A stretch of 64,000 bases of DNA from Actinomadura physcomitrii (GCF_008923205.2 NZ_WBMS02000013.1:62001-126000), one strand, 5' to 3'. Counted from the stretch's first letter, positions 15,663 to 24,476 are shown. Made by a program: numbers and translations. The notes: generated by a model from the sequence alone, not told the origin.

Positions 15663-16765
15663 CCGAGACCGCGCCGGACTTGGACCGGCTGCGCGGAAGC
15701 GCTCCGCCGCGCAACCACGACGCCCGCACGATCGCGGCGCTGACCGCCAATCCCGGCTGCGCCCGCCGCGGGCTGATGGACGCGGCGGGCGTCGACAAGG
15801 ACGCGGTGGCGCGCGCGCTCGGGTTCCCCGCCCCGTTCGGGCAGTCGCAGTTCGCCATCACGCGCGGCAACGCGTTCGAGGCGCAGGTGAAGGCCGACGG
15901 GTGCGCGGAGCTGCTGACGCTGCTGCGCGACCGGATGGGCCTGGCGGTGTCCGAGGCCGCCTACGACGACCTGGAGGTCGTCGCCGGGAACGAGGGCCGG
16001 GAGCTGCGGCACGCCCGCACCCGGCGGCTGCTCGCCCGGGCGCTCGGCACGGGCGAGGGCACCCTGTTCGACCATCCGCTGCTGCGGCTGGAGATCGGCG
16101 GGCAGCTCGCTTACCTGGAGCCGGACGTCATCGCGTTCCAGATCGAGGGCCGGCTGCACGTCATCGAGATCAAGTCGTTCGCGGTGGTGGACGGGCAGGC
16201 CGAGCCCGAGCAGGTCGCGGCGGCCGCGCGGCAGTCGGCGGTGTACGTGCTGGCGCTGCGCCGGCTGGTCGCCGAGCTGGGCCACGATCCGCGGCGGGTG
16301 TCGCACGAGGTGTTCCTCGTCTGCCCGGAGAACTTCTCCAACCGGCCGACCGCGACGCCGCTGGACGTCCGCCCGCAGCTGGCCGTGCTGGAACGGCAGC
16401 TCGCGCGCCTCACCCGCATCGACCGGATCCTCGACGCGCTGCCCGGCGACCTGACGTTCGAGCCCGGCGAGCACCTCGCCGACTCCGTCCGCACGGTCGA
16501 GGCGCGCTACGCGCCCGAGTGCATGGCGGGCTGCGAGATGGCGTACTTCTGCCGGGACGAGGCGCGCGCCTGCGGCGCGACGGGCGCGCTCGGCCGGTCG
16601 GTGCGCGACGACCTCGGCGGCGTCGACACCATCGGCACGGCGCTGGGCCTCGCGGACGGGTCGCTCAGCCCGTCCGACGACCTCGCAGAGACGGCCGAGC
16701 AGCTGCGAGCCGCGGCGCGGCTGCGCGCCGAAGCCCTCGGCACCGGACGCGAGGGCATCGCGTGA
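15659..16765 (+). CDS. Cas4/RecB-like PD-(D/E)XK nuclease with apparent Fe-S cysteines
   Basis: A 368-residue nuclease of the RecB/Cas4 type. TRGNAFEAQVKADG (about residues 63-76) matches the first nuclease motif; LEPDVIAF supplies Asp156 and VIEIKSF supplies Glu170 and Lys172, the D...ExK metal site. A lone N-terminal Cys34 (NPGCARRGL) and a C-terminal group Cys288, Cys292, Cys298 and Cys305 (PECMAGCEMAYFC, then ARAC) match the one-plus-three cysteine arrangement that holds a 4Fe-4S cluster in Cas4, AddB and Dna2. It overlaps the upstream gene by 4 bases and is followed 7 bases later by the third gene. Expected activity: single-strand DNA exonuclease or endonuclease working with the helicase encoded two genes on. 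Confidence 0.85.
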   Translation: MTETAPDLDRLRGSAPPRNHDARTIAALTANPGCARRGLMDAAGVDKDAVARALGFPAPFGQSQFAITRGNAFEAQVKADGCAELLTLLRDRMGLAVSEAAYDDLEVVAGNEGRELRHARTRRLLARALGTGEGTLFDHPLLRLEIGGQLAYLEPDVIAFQIEGRLHVIEIKSFAVVDGQAEPEQVAAAARQSAVYVLALRRLVAELGHDPRRVSHEVFLVCPENFSNRPTATPLDVRPQLAVLERQLARLTRIDRILDALPGDLTFEPGEHLADSVRTVEARYAPECMAGCEMAYFCRDEARACGATGALGRSVRDDLGGVDTIGTALGLADGSLSPSDDLAETAEQLRAAARLRAEALGTGREGIA

Positions 16766-16772
16766 CGGCCCG

Positions 16773-18245
16773 ATGAGCGCGCTGAGCTCGCTGGCGCGCC
16801 TGGAGGCGGTGCGGGCCGGGGTCGCGCAGCCGCTGGCGACGGTCCGGCACGTGCACGTGTCCGACGCGCCGCTGGTGCTGGTGCCGCTGAAGCTCGCGGG
16901 CGAGGCGGCGGCACCGCTGGCCGTCATGGTCGGGTCGGTGCCGGACGATCCGTCGCTGCTGGTGGTGCCGCAGCCGCGCAACCGCGACCTGCGGTTCGCG
17001 TTCGCGGCGGAGCTGGCCAAGCTCGTGCTCAACCACATCGAGACGAGCCGCGGCGAGGTGGAGGAGCTGCCGCCGGGCAAGGAGGGCGACGAGCGGATCC
17101 GGTACGGGAACGCGCCGCAGCTGCTCGTGCCGAACCGGGGCGGCGTCTCGTTCCTGCGGCTGATGGGCCGGTCGACGCGGTTCCGCAGCACCGAGGGCCC
17201 GTACGCGGTCGACCCGGCGGTGCCGGTGCTCGGCCGGTGGCTGACGTGGTTCGCCGACCGGCACGACCATCCGGGGTCGTCGCTGCTGCGGGCGATGACG
17301 GAGGTGCTGCGGCTGCACTGGGCGACGGGGCAGAGCTCGGTGGAGGACGGCAACCTCGCCGCGCTGATGGGCTGGATCGACCCGCCGGACGGCCTGGACG
17401 GCCCCGCCGCCGCGGCCCGCGCCGAGGACCCGGTGACCTGCCCGCCGGCCGGCCCCGCGACGGACCCGACGTTCGACAACGAGGTGCTCGCCCCGGCGAT
17501 CGCCGCCTACGACCGGTCGGGCGGCGACCCGCGCACCGGGGACCGGCTCCGCGCGCTCATCGCCGGGCAGCTGACCCCGACCTGGGACCTGATGTGGCGG
17601 GCGGTCGAGCTGCTGCGCGCGATGCCGGAGGGCGCGAGCGTCGCGCGCCGCTGGGAGCGGGACCGGGACGCCTTCACCTATTACCACCAGACGTTCGGCG
17701 AGGCGTATCCTCAGGCGCGCCGCGACCCGCCCGTCCGGGCGGCGCGGCGGCTGCACGATCTCGAACGCGCCCAGGACGCCTACGAGGCGCAGCGCGCGTT
17801 CGACGACCCCCTGGTCATGGCCGAGCACCGGCTGGCCGGGCAGGCGTTCGGCGGGCCGGTCACCGAGTGCGACCCGGCCCGGCTGGACGAGACGGGGAAG
17901 CGGCCGAAGCTGCGCCCGCTGCTGCGCGTCCGCACCGAGGACCCCGTGCGGCTCGACATCGGGACGACCGTGTACAACGCGGCGCGCCCGGCGCTGAAGG
18001 GGAGGATCGTGGAGATCGGCGGCGGCGGGGTGCTGCTGGAGCTGACCGGCGGGATGGGCCGCAAGCTCACCCCCGAACCGGGCGCCGTGCCGCGGGTGGG
18101 CGAGCACGTGTGCTTCACCTCCTTGACGGAGGGCTCGTTCGGCGCGGCGAAGTTCCCCGACCGGGAGGACACGCCGTGGACGCACGGCGGGCCGCCCGAG
18201 GAGTACGCGCCGACCGACGAGGACGCCGAAGAGGACTGGTCATGA
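16773..18245 (+). CDS. Unknown protein, third gene of nuclease-helicase operon
   Basis: A 490-residue cytosolic protein of unrecognised family. The N-terminal about 120 residues look like a mixed alpha/beta domain (TVRHVHVSDAPLVLVPLKLA, DPSLLVVPQPRNRDLRF, AAELAKLVLNHIETSRGEVE). The middle is helical and basic with many Trp/Arg (LTPTWDLMWRAVELLRAM, YYHQTFGEAYPQARRDPP). Residues about 385-450 look like a small beta barrel (DIGTTVYNAARPALKGRIVE, GGGGVLLELTGGMGRKLTP, EHVCFTSLTEG), and the last 25 residues are very acidic. The ATG lies 7 bases after the nuclease stop and its own stop overlaps the helicase ATG by 4 bases. It is probably a structural or DNA-binding subunit of the nuclease-helicase complex. 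Confidence 0.83.
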   Translation: MSALSSLARLEAVRAGVAQPLATVRHVHVSDAPLVLVPLKLAGEAAAPLAVMVGSVPDDPSLLVVPQPRNRDLRFAFAAELAKLVLNHIETSRGEVEELPPGKEGDERIRYGNAPQLLVPNRGGVSFLRLMGRSTRFRSTEGPYAVDPAVPVLGRWLTWFADRHDHPGSSLLRAMTEVLRLHWATGQSSVEDGNLAALMGWIDPPDGLDGPAAAARAEDPVTCPPAGPATDPTFDNEVLAPAIAAYDRSGGDPRTGDRLRALIAGQLTPTWDLMWRAVELLRAMPEGASVARRWERDRDAFTYYHQTFGEAYPQARRDPPVRAARRLHDLERAQDAYEAQRAFDDPLVMAEHRLAGQAFGGPVTECDPARLDETGKRPKLRPLLRVRTEDPVRLDIGTTVYNAARPALKGRIVEIGGGGVLLELTGGMGRKLTPEPGAVPRVGEHVCFTSLTEGSFGAAKFPDREDTPWTHGGPPEEYAPTDEDAEEDWS

Positions 18246-19594
18246 CCGAACGCCGCCCGGTCGCGCCGGCCGGACCGGAGCCGTCCGCCGTCCTCGGCCC
18301 CGGGGAGGCCGCGTCGCGGGCCGTGGACGGCGTGCTCGCCGACCTCGGCGGCGGCCACCGCGGCGTGGTGGTCGACTCCCCGCCGGGCGCGGGCAAGTCG
18401 ACGCTGGTGGTCCGTGCGGCCGCGCACCTCGCCGAGGCGGGCGAGCGGCTGATGATCGTGGCGCAGACCAACGAGCAGGTCGACGACCTCATCGAGCGGA
18501 TCGCGACGAAGCATCCGGGGCTGACGCTGGGCCGGCTGTCCGCGTCGGGCTACCTGCCGTCCGAGCGGGTGCTGGCGCATCCGTCGGTGCGGGTCGCGCA
18601 GAAGGCCGACGACCTCGCCGAGCACACGATCGTCATCGCGACCGCCGCGAAGTGGGCGACGCTGCCGGACGGGTCGTGGCCGTGGGCGATCGTCGACGAG
18701 GCGTACCAGATGCGCTCCGACATGCTGCTGCGCATCGCCGGGCGGTTCGAGCGGGCGCTGTTCGTGGGCGACCCCGGGCAGCTCGACCCGTTCTCCACCG
18801 TCGAGGTCGAACGCTGGGCCGGGCTGGCGTGGGACCCGATGCGCAGCGCCGTGTCGGTCCTGCTCGCGCACAACCCGGACCTGCCCGTCCACCGGCTGCC
18901 GGTGTCGTGGCGGCTGCCCGCCTCGGCGGCGCCCGTCGTGTCGGACGCGTTCTACCCGTTCACCGGCTTCCGCGCCGGGACGGACGAGGGCGACCGGCGG
19001 CTGGAGTACGGCGCGCGCGGCATGGGCACCAGCTACGACCACGCGCTGGAGGAGGCCGCGGCGACCGGATGGGCGCTGTACGAGCTGCCCGCGCGGCACA
19101 CGCTGCGCACCGACGCCGAAGCCGTACGCGCGACGGCGGCGCTGGCCGTGCGGCTAATGCAGCGCGGCCCGGTCGCGCACTCCGAGCTCGGCTCGAAGCC
19201 GGTCGACGCGACCCGCGTCGCGATCGGCGCCGCGCACCGCGACCAGGTCACCGCGATCCGCGCGGCGCTCGGCGAGCACGGCGAGGGCATCACCGTCGAC
19301 ACCGCGAACCGGCTGCAGGGGCGCGAGTACGACGTCACGGTCATGCTGCACCCGCTGTCGGGCCGCCGCGACGCCACCGCGTTCCACCTGGAGTCGGGGC
19401 GGCTGTGCGTCCTGGCGTCCCGGCATCGGCACGCGTGCGTCGTGGTGGCGCGGGCGGGCATCCCCGAACTGCTGGACGCGCACCCGTCCACCGAACCCGT
19501 CCACCTCGGCGTGCCGGTCAAGTTCCCGGACGGCTGGGAGGCCAACCAGTCGGTCCTCGCCCACCTCGCGCGCCACCGCGTGGCGGCGCACTAG
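18242..19594 (+). CDS. SF1 (Upf1/Dna2-like) helicase
   Basis: A 450-residue AAA/SF1 helicase. Motifs in order: Walker A VVVDSPPGAGKSTLVV (Lys52), Ia LMIVAQTNEQVDDLIERI, Ic/II region with Walker B WAIVDEAYQM (Asp152-Glu153), motif III ALFVGDPGQLDP, motif IV/V AAHRDQV and TVDTANRLQGREYDVTVML, motif VI VLASRHRHACVVVARAG. It has no large 1B/2B insertions, so it is more like the helicase half of Dna2 or Upf1 than UvrD. It overlaps the third gene by 4 bases (ATGA) and ends 8 bases before the convergent ABC ATPase gene. Together with the Cas4-like nuclease it recreates the Dna2 domain set on separate chains. Confidence 0.87.
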   Translation: MTERRPVAPAGPEPSAVLGPGEAASRAVDGVLADLGGGHRGVVVDSPPGAGKSTLVVRAAAHLAEAGERLMIVAQTNEQVDDLIERIATKHPGLTLGRLSASGYLPSERVLAHPSVRVAQKADDLAEHTIVIATAAKWATLPDGSWPWAIVDEAYQMRSDMLLRIAGRFERALFVGDPGQLDPFSTVEVERWAGLAWDPMRSAVSVLLAHNPDLPVHRLPVSWRLPASAAPVVSDAFYPFTGFRAGTDEGDRRLEYGARGMGTSYDHALEEAAATGWALYELPARHTLRTDAEAVRATAALAVRLMQRGPVAHSELGSKPVDATRVAIGAAHRDQVTAIRAALGEHGEGITVDTANRLQGREYDVTVMLHPLSGRRDATAFHLESGRLCVLASRHRHACVVVARAGIPELLDAHPSTEPVHLGVPVKFPDGWEANQSVLAHLARHRVAAH

Positions 19595-19601
19595 CGTGCC
19601 G

Positions 19602-20405
19602 TTACGCGGGTCCGGCCGTGGCCGCCCAGCGGCCGCTGTGCCGGGTGATCGTGATCGGGTGGTCGAAGCACGCGCTGACCAGCTCGGTCGTCAGCACCTC
19701 GTCCGCCGGACCCGACGCCAGCACCTGCCCCTCGCGCAGCAGCAGCGCGTGGCTCGTGCTGGTCGGCAGCTCCTCCAAGTGGTGCGTGACCAGCACCGTC
19801 GTCAGGTCGGGGCGCTCGCTCCGCAGCTGGTCGATGCTCGCCAGCAGCCGCTCCCGCGCGGCGACGTCCAGGCCGGTGGCGGGCTCGTCGAGCAGCAGCA
19901 GCGGCGGGTCCGGCATCAGCGCCCGCGCGATCAGTACCCGGCCCCGCTCCCCCTGCGACAGGTTCGGCCACCGGGCGTCGGTGCGCGCCGTCAGCCCCAG
20001 CAGCGCGATCAGCTCGTCGGCGCGGCGCAGCTCGTCCTCGCTCGGCGTCCAGCGCGGCACCAGCTCGATGGTGCCGGTCACGCCGGTCAGCACGATCTCC
20101 CGGACGGTCCGCGCCGACTGCAGCGGATGCCGCGGGTTGACCTGGCCGATCAGCTTCCGCAGCTCCTGCACGTCCACCCGGCCGAGCCGGCGGCCGAGGA
20201 TCTCCGCGGTGCCGCGCGTCGGGTGCGTGTAGGCGCCGAGGATGCCGAGCAGCGTGCTCTTCCCGGCCCCGTTCGGGCCGATCAGCGCCCAGTGCTCGCC
20301 GCGGAGCACCGTCATGGTGACCCGGTCGAGCAGCGTCCGCCGGTCCCGGACGAGGTCTATCTTGTCGGCGTTGAGCACGATGTCGGTCTGGGCGGGCAGG
20401 GACAA
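19602..20405 (-). CDS. Orphan ABC-transporter ATP-binding protein
   Basis: A 267-residue single ABC ATPase: Walker A ALIGPNGAGKSTLLGIL, Q-loop region RKLIGQVNPRHPLQS, signature NLSQGERGRVLIARAL, Walker B PPLLLLDEPATGLDV and H-loop VLVTHHLEELP. No permease or binding protein is adjacent, and the downstream gene is convergent. Members of this actinobacterial orphan group resemble ModF/YlmA-type ATPases, whose partners are unknown. The ATG at 20405 follows GGGAGGTTCC. It is likely a soluble regulatory or transport-coupled ATPase. Confidence 0.85.
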   Translation of the reverse strand: MSLPAQTDIVLNADKIDLVRDRRTLLDRVTMTVLRGEHWALIGPNGAGKSTLLGILGAYTHPTRGTAEILGRRLGRVDVQELRKLIGQVNPRHPLQSARTVREIVLTGVTGTIELVPRWTPSEDELRRADELIALLGLTARTDARWPNLSQGERGRVLIARALMPDPPLLLLDEPATGLDVAARERLLASIDQLRSERPDLTTVLVTHHLEELPTSTSHALLLREGQVLASGPADEVLTTELVSACFDHPITITRHSGRWAATAGPA

Positions 20406-20619
20406 GGGAACCTCCCTTTCGAAGGCTCGGCCGGACGGGCTCGCGGAAGGAGCACCGGGACATGCGGGGAGGCGCGCGGGGTATGCGACCGGGACACCGG
20501 GCCGGGATCGCCGGAGCGGCGGGAGATCCTCAACGTACCCGAACGATCGCGCCGCCCGGTACGAGGGAGCCCCCCGGCCGGATACTGTGAGACCGGTGCC
20601 TCAGCGATCAGGGAGGGAC

Positions 20620-21135
20620 ATGGAGGAGATCGGCTTCATGTGCGCCCGCTGCGGCGGCGAGGTGCACGACGTCACCCACAACCGCGAGGGTTCGCTGGAC
20701 GGGGTGGGATACCGGCACAACCGCCGGGTGGAGCCGTGGGACCACGAGCTGGAACTCGCCGTCGGCGAACCGTCCCCGGGCGAGCCCGCGTGCGACTTCT
20801 GCGGCGCCGACGGGCCGAGGTGGCTCTACTACCCCACGCTCGACCCCGAGGACACCGACATGTTCGAGGTCGAGCTGGACACCACGCACCTGTCCGACGA
20901 CGACACCGCCGTCGCCGTGCTGAACATGCTCTACCCCTGGTACGCCTGCGACACCTGCTCGGTCCTGGTCGCCGACCGCCGAGTCGACGTGCTCATCTCC
21001 CGCGCGCTGGAGCGCACCCCCGTCCCCGCGGACGTCGACGTCGACGAGGACACCGTCCGGGCCCGCCTGCGCGGCTCCCTCTCGGTGTTCTTCACCACCC
21101 GCCCCGGCCGCCCCCAGCCGTCGAGGGCGGTCTAG
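20620..21135 (+). CDS. Hypothetical zinc-ribbon protein
   Basis: A 171-residue protein with three CxxC pairs: MCARCGG near the start, CDFCGADGPRWLYYP near residue 60 and YACDTCSVLV near residue 110. These look like zinc-binding knuckles. Between them is DMFEVELDTTHLSDDDTAVA, and the C-terminus is acidic then Arg/Pro-rich. The family is not one I can name. The ATG at 20620 follows GGGAGGGAC. A TACTGT at 20583-20588 is a candidate -10. It stands alone between the ABC ATPase and a thioesterase-like gene. Confidence 0.75.
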   Translation: MEEIGFMCARCGGEVHDVTHNREGSLDGVGYRHNRRVEPWDHELELAVGEPSPGEPACDFCGADGPRWLYYPTLDPEDTDMFEVELDTTHLSDDDTAVAVLNMLYPWYACDTCSVLVADRRVDVLISRALERTPVPADVDVDEDTVRARLRGSLSVFFTTRPGRPQPSRAV

Positions 21136-21220
21136 AGCAGGGGCGACGGACCGCATTGTCGGTGCCGCTCATTATGATCGGTGCCGTTTTCGTGCGGCGG
21201 ATGTGATTGCGGGGGACCCA

Positions 21221-21910
21221 GTGATCATCGACAGGCGGTTCCACGGCCCGGACGGGTCGGGCAACGGGGGGTACACGGCGGGGCTGCTCGCGGGTCGGGT
21301 GCCGATCGACACGGTGACCGTGTCGCTGCGGCGGCCGCCGCCGCTCGACACCGAGCTGACGGTCACCGCGGAGGATGAGCGCGGGCACAGCGCGCGGATG
21401 TGGGACGGGGAGACGCTGGTCGCGGAGGCGCTCGCGGGGGCGATCGTGGTGCCGCCGGTGCCGCCGGTCCCGTTCGCGCGGGCGCGGGAGGCGGCCGAGA
21501 AGTTCCGGGCGATCGAGAACCACCCGTTCCCGCGCTGCTTCGTGTGCGGGCCGGAGCGCGAGCCCGGCGACGGGCTCCGGCTGGAGCCCGGGCAGGTCGC
21601 CGACGGCACCGTCGCGGCGCCGTGGGTGCCCGACCGGGTGCCGGAGCGGACGCTGGTGTGGGCGGCGCTGGACTGCCCCGGCGGCTGGTCGTTCGACGTG
21701 GCGGGCCGCCCGGCCGTCCTCGGCACGATGACCGCGCAGGTCACCGATGTGCCCGAGGCCGGCGAGGAGTGCGTGGTGATGGGGCTGGCGCGCAGCCGGG
21801 AGGGCCGCAAGATGCACGCGGCGACCGCGCTGTACGGCGCCGACGGGCGGCTGCTGGGCCGCGCCGAGCAGATCTGGATCGAGATCGACCCGGAGCTGTT
21901 CGGACGGTGA
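21221..21910 (+). CDS. Hotdog-fold thioesterase-superfamily protein
   Basis: A 229-residue double-hotdog protein. The N-terminal half begins RFHGPDGSGNGGYTAGLLA and continues VTVSLRRPPPLDTELTVTAE, the pattern of actinobacterial acyl-CoA thioesterase-like proteins. The second half contains FPRCFVCGPEREPGDGLRL, then VWAALDCPGGWSFDVAGRP and KMHAATALYGADGRLLGRAE. It probably handles acyl-CoA esters, but no catalytic residue can be fixed. GTG at 21221 was chosen because GGGGGA lies 4-5 bases upstream; a GTG six codons earlier is in frame but has no such site. Confidence 0.78.
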   Translation: MIIDRRFHGPDGSGNGGYTAGLLAGRVPIDTVTVSLRRPPPLDTELTVTAEDERGHSARMWDGETLVAEALAGAIVVPPVPPVPFARAREAAEKFRAIENHPFPRCFVCGPEREPGDGLRLEPGQVADGTVAAPWVPDRVPERTLVWAALDCPGGWSFDVAGRPAVLGTMTAQVTDVPEAGEECVVMGLARSREGRKMHAATALYGADGRLLGRAEQIWIEIDPELFGR

Positions 21911-22054
21911 CCGGCGGCGGGCGGCGGGCCGGTGATCCGGAACCGCCGCCCGCCAGACCGTTTCCGCTCTGGTGCCGGAAATATGTCAGGCGACATGGTC
22001 GGGCACCGCGGTCACGCTGTTCAATCTGACTCTGCGCGACTGGAGGCGGGTCAG

Positions 22055-22270
22055 ATGGGCGGTACGGTCCTACTTCTCCTGGGGGTGGCCGCGCTCGCGG
22101 TGTACACCGGCATGCACTGGGAGCGCGCCCGCCGCGCGGCGTCGGACATGAGGCTCAGCCGCCGGCGGGTCGCCGGACTCCGGCGGACGGCGGTGCGCGA
22201 GCGCGGCCAGGCCACCATGATCGTCGCGGGGGCGCTGGTCGTCCTCGTGCTCGTCGTCAAGTACGGCTGA
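22055..22270 (+). CDS. Small two-helix membrane protein
   Basis: A 71-residue protein with an N-terminal membrane helix (TVLLLLGVAALAVYTGMHW), a basic cytoplasmic loop (ERARRAASDMRLSRRRVAGL) and a C-terminal helix (MIVAGALVVLVLVVKYG). The ATG at 22055 has GGAGG about 11 bases upstream; the longer frame to 21932 has an Arg-rich head and was rejected. It converges with the coiled-coil gene, 18 bases away. No function is known. Confidence 0.65.
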   Translation: MGGTVLLLLGVAALAVYTGMHWERARRAASDMRLSRRRVAGLRRTAVRERGQATMIVAGALVVLVLVVKYG

Positions 22271-22288
22271 GCCGCCGGCGGCGGCACG

Positions 22289-23941
22289 TCAGGGGCCGGT
22301 GAACAGCGGGTCCTCCCGGTCGGCTCCGTTCAGCGGCCGGGTCGGCAGCGGCGGCTCGCCCGCCGGGGGGCCGGTCACGGGGGACGGGGGGCCGCCGGCC
22401 GCGGGCGGCGGCAGCATGTGCCCGCCCGACTGCGACGAGCCGGGCGGCGGGCCGCCATGGATTCCGCTCGTCCCCTGCCCGCCGGGCGGAACGGGCGCGC
22501 TGAGCGGGGCGCCCGCGCCGGCGACCGGGGTCATCGGCGGCCGCGCGCCGCCCGGGCCGTTCGCGAAACCCGGCGGCGGCACGGGGCTCCCGCCCGACAG
22601 CCGCCCTCCCGGCGGGATGCTGGACGACAGGGTGTTGTGGGTGAGCTGGTCTATCTGGCGGCGCGCCCTGTCGGCCTCGGCGCGGGCGGCGTCGCGCTCC
22701 TCGGCGAGGGCGGACAGCGCCGCCTGCTGCTCGGCGACCGACTGGGACAGCTGGCGCAGCTGCACCGCCTGGTCGTTGATCTTGGCGGTCAGCTCGTCGC
22801 GCTCGCCGGTGGCGGCCTCGGCGCGCGCCTGCGCGGCGTCGCGCTCCTTGGCGGCGTCCTCGGCGCGGGCGTTGGCGCGCACCACCTCCGCCTCGGCCTC
22901 CGACTGCGCGCGCAGCGCGGCGGCGCGCTCCGCCTCGGCCTTGCTGGCGGCCTGCATGGCGTGCTGGCGCTGCGCCTCGGTGTCGCGCATGGCGTTGCGC
23001 AGATCCTCGGCGCCCTGCTTGGCGACCGCGGCCTCGACCCGCTGCGACTCGGCGGCGCCCTCGGCCTCGGCGAGCTTGGCGTGCAGGCCGACCAGCTCGG
23101 CGCGGGCGGCCTCCAGCGCGGCGAGCAGCTCGGTCTCGCGGGCGGCGATGCGGTCGCGCTCGCTCTCGGCGGCGAGCTTCGCCGTCATCGACTGCTGTGC
23201 GATCTGGTGCGCCTCCTCCCACGCCTGCTGCGCCGCGTCGCGCTTGGCGGTCGCGAGCCGGGCCTCCTCGCGGGCGTCGGAGGCCGCCTTCTCGGCCGCG
23301 TCGGCGCGGCCCCGCGCGGACGACGCCTCCTGCCACGCCTCCTCCGCCTTGCGCTGCGAGGCGTCCCGCTCGCTCTGCGCGATGGCGAGCTCGCGGGCGG
23401 CCTCGGCCCGCACCTCGGCGACCCGGCGCTCGACGCCGGCGACGCTCAGCTCGGAGGTCAGCGAGTCGGCGAGCAGGTCCGCGGCCTTCTCCAGCCGCTC
23501 GACCATCTCCCATGTGGAGGCGACCTGCCCGGTGAGCCCCGGCGCGTCCCGGCCGCGCTCGCGGCGGTCGCGGGCCTCGCGGGCGCACGCGCCGTCGTTG
23601 TCCTGGCAGTACCGGACGGCGCGGACGGCCCCGACCGGCTGCGGGACCGGCCGCCCGCAGTTCGCGCACGGCCACACCGTCACGGGGTCGCCCATCCGCG
23701 CGACCGCCGTCTCGGTCCCGCCGGTGCCGGTGACCTCACCGCGCGCCTCCGCCGGGCCCTGCTGCCCGCCCTGCTGCGGCGTGCCCTGCCGCGGGGCCCC
23801 CTGCTGCCCTGGCGAGCCCTGCCCGCCGCCCCCGTCGCGCTTCGCGGACGCGGCGTCCTGCGGACCCTCGGAGACGGCGCGCTGGGGAGCCGCGGCCGTC
23901 CCCTCGGGGCCGCTATTGTCGCGCTCTTCGCTGTTAGGCAT
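22289..23941 (-). CDS. Zinc-finger and long coiled-coil protein with Pro/Gly-rich ends
   Basis: About 550 residues in three parts. The first about 85 are Gly/Gln/Pro-rich and disordered. Residues about 90-130 hold a cysteine motif (WPCANCGRPVPQP and RYCQDNDGACAREARDRR) that looks like the DNA- or metal-binding ribbon seen in some actinomycete proteins. Residues about 140-430 are an almost uninterrupted Ala/Glu/Arg heptad region predicted to be coiled coil (for example SERDASQRKAEEAWQEASS). The tail is Pro/Gly-rich. It could be a filament or DNA-associated structural protein. The ATG at 23941 is used; an in-frame GTG at 23959 is possible, and no clear ribosome binding site is seen before either. 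Confidence 0.72.
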   Translation of the reverse strand: MPNSEERDNSGPEGTAAAPQRAVSEGPQDAASAKRDGGGGQGSPGQQGAPRQGTPQQGGQQGPAEARGEVTGTGGTETAVARMGDPVTVWPCANCGRPVPQPVGAVRAVRYCQDNDGACAREARDRRERGRDAPGLTGQVASTWEMVERLEKAADLLADSLTSELSVAGVERRVAEVRAEAARELAIAQSERDASQRKAEEAWQEASSARGRADAAEKAASDAREEARLATAKRDAAQQAWEEAHQIAQQSMTAKLAAESERDRIAARETELLAALEAARAELVGLHAKLAEAEGAAESQRVEAAVAKQGAEDLRNAMRDTEAQRQHAMQAASKAEAERAAALRAQSEAEAEVVRANARAEDAAKERDAAQARAEAATGERDELTAKINDQAVQLRQLSQSVAEQQAALSALAEERDAARAEADRARRQIDQLTHNTLSSSIPPGGRLSGGSPVPPPGFANGPGGARPPMTPVAGAGAPLSAPVPPGGQGTSGIHGGPPPGSSQSGGHMLPPPAAGGPPSPVTGPPAGEPPLPTRPLNGADREDPLFTGP

Positions 23942-24100
23942 GGAATGAACCATACGCACTAGTCCACGGCACTGCAGTGACTTGCGAGGTAGATGTGGGA
24001 CCAGCCACGTCGTAGAGAAGTGAGTAGAACGGTCCCGCCGGCGCCGTCCCGGGCCCCGGAACGGCCGTCCCGCCGGGGTTTCCGCGGATCCGCCGGGGCG

Positions 24101-24430
24101 TCAGCGCGCGGCGAACCGGTCGGTCGCCTCGATGAGCCGGTCCAGGGTGCCCGGTTCGGCGCCGCCGTGCCCCGCGTCCTCGACGATGTGGAACTCCGCC
24201 TCGGGCCAGGCGAGGTGCAGGTCCCACGCCTGGCCCGGCGGCGTCTTCATGTCGTAGCGGCCGTTGACGATGACGGCGGGGACGTGCCGGATCCGGTCGA
24301 CGCCCGCGAGCAGGCCGCCGGCGGGCAGGAAACCGCTTGCGGCGATGTAGTGGCGCGTGATGCGGGCGAACGCGAGGACGGTGGGGTCGTCGAGGTCGGG
24401 CGGCGCGGCGGACCAGTCATACCCGACGAT
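24101..24430 (-). pseudogene. C-terminal remnant of prolyl aminopeptidase
   Basis: The reverse strand reads DWSAAPPDLDDPTVLAFARI, then ITRHYIAASGFLPAGGLLAG, VPAVIVNGRYDMKTPPGQAW and HIVEDAGHGGAEPGTLDRL before a stop at 24101-24103. This is the last third of an alpha/beta-hydrolase proline iminopeptidase, with the acid Asp (GRYDMKTP) and the His (AGHGGAEP) but without the GxSxG nucleophile part. Upstream of about 24430 the similarity ends and no start is present. I infer a 5' deletion of about 600 bases. It lies between the coiled-coil gene and hrpA. Confidence 0.7.
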
Positions 24431-24476
24431 TGATCATGCTGTGCCGCTCGGCGCGTGCGAACCGGCGCGCGCGGCC

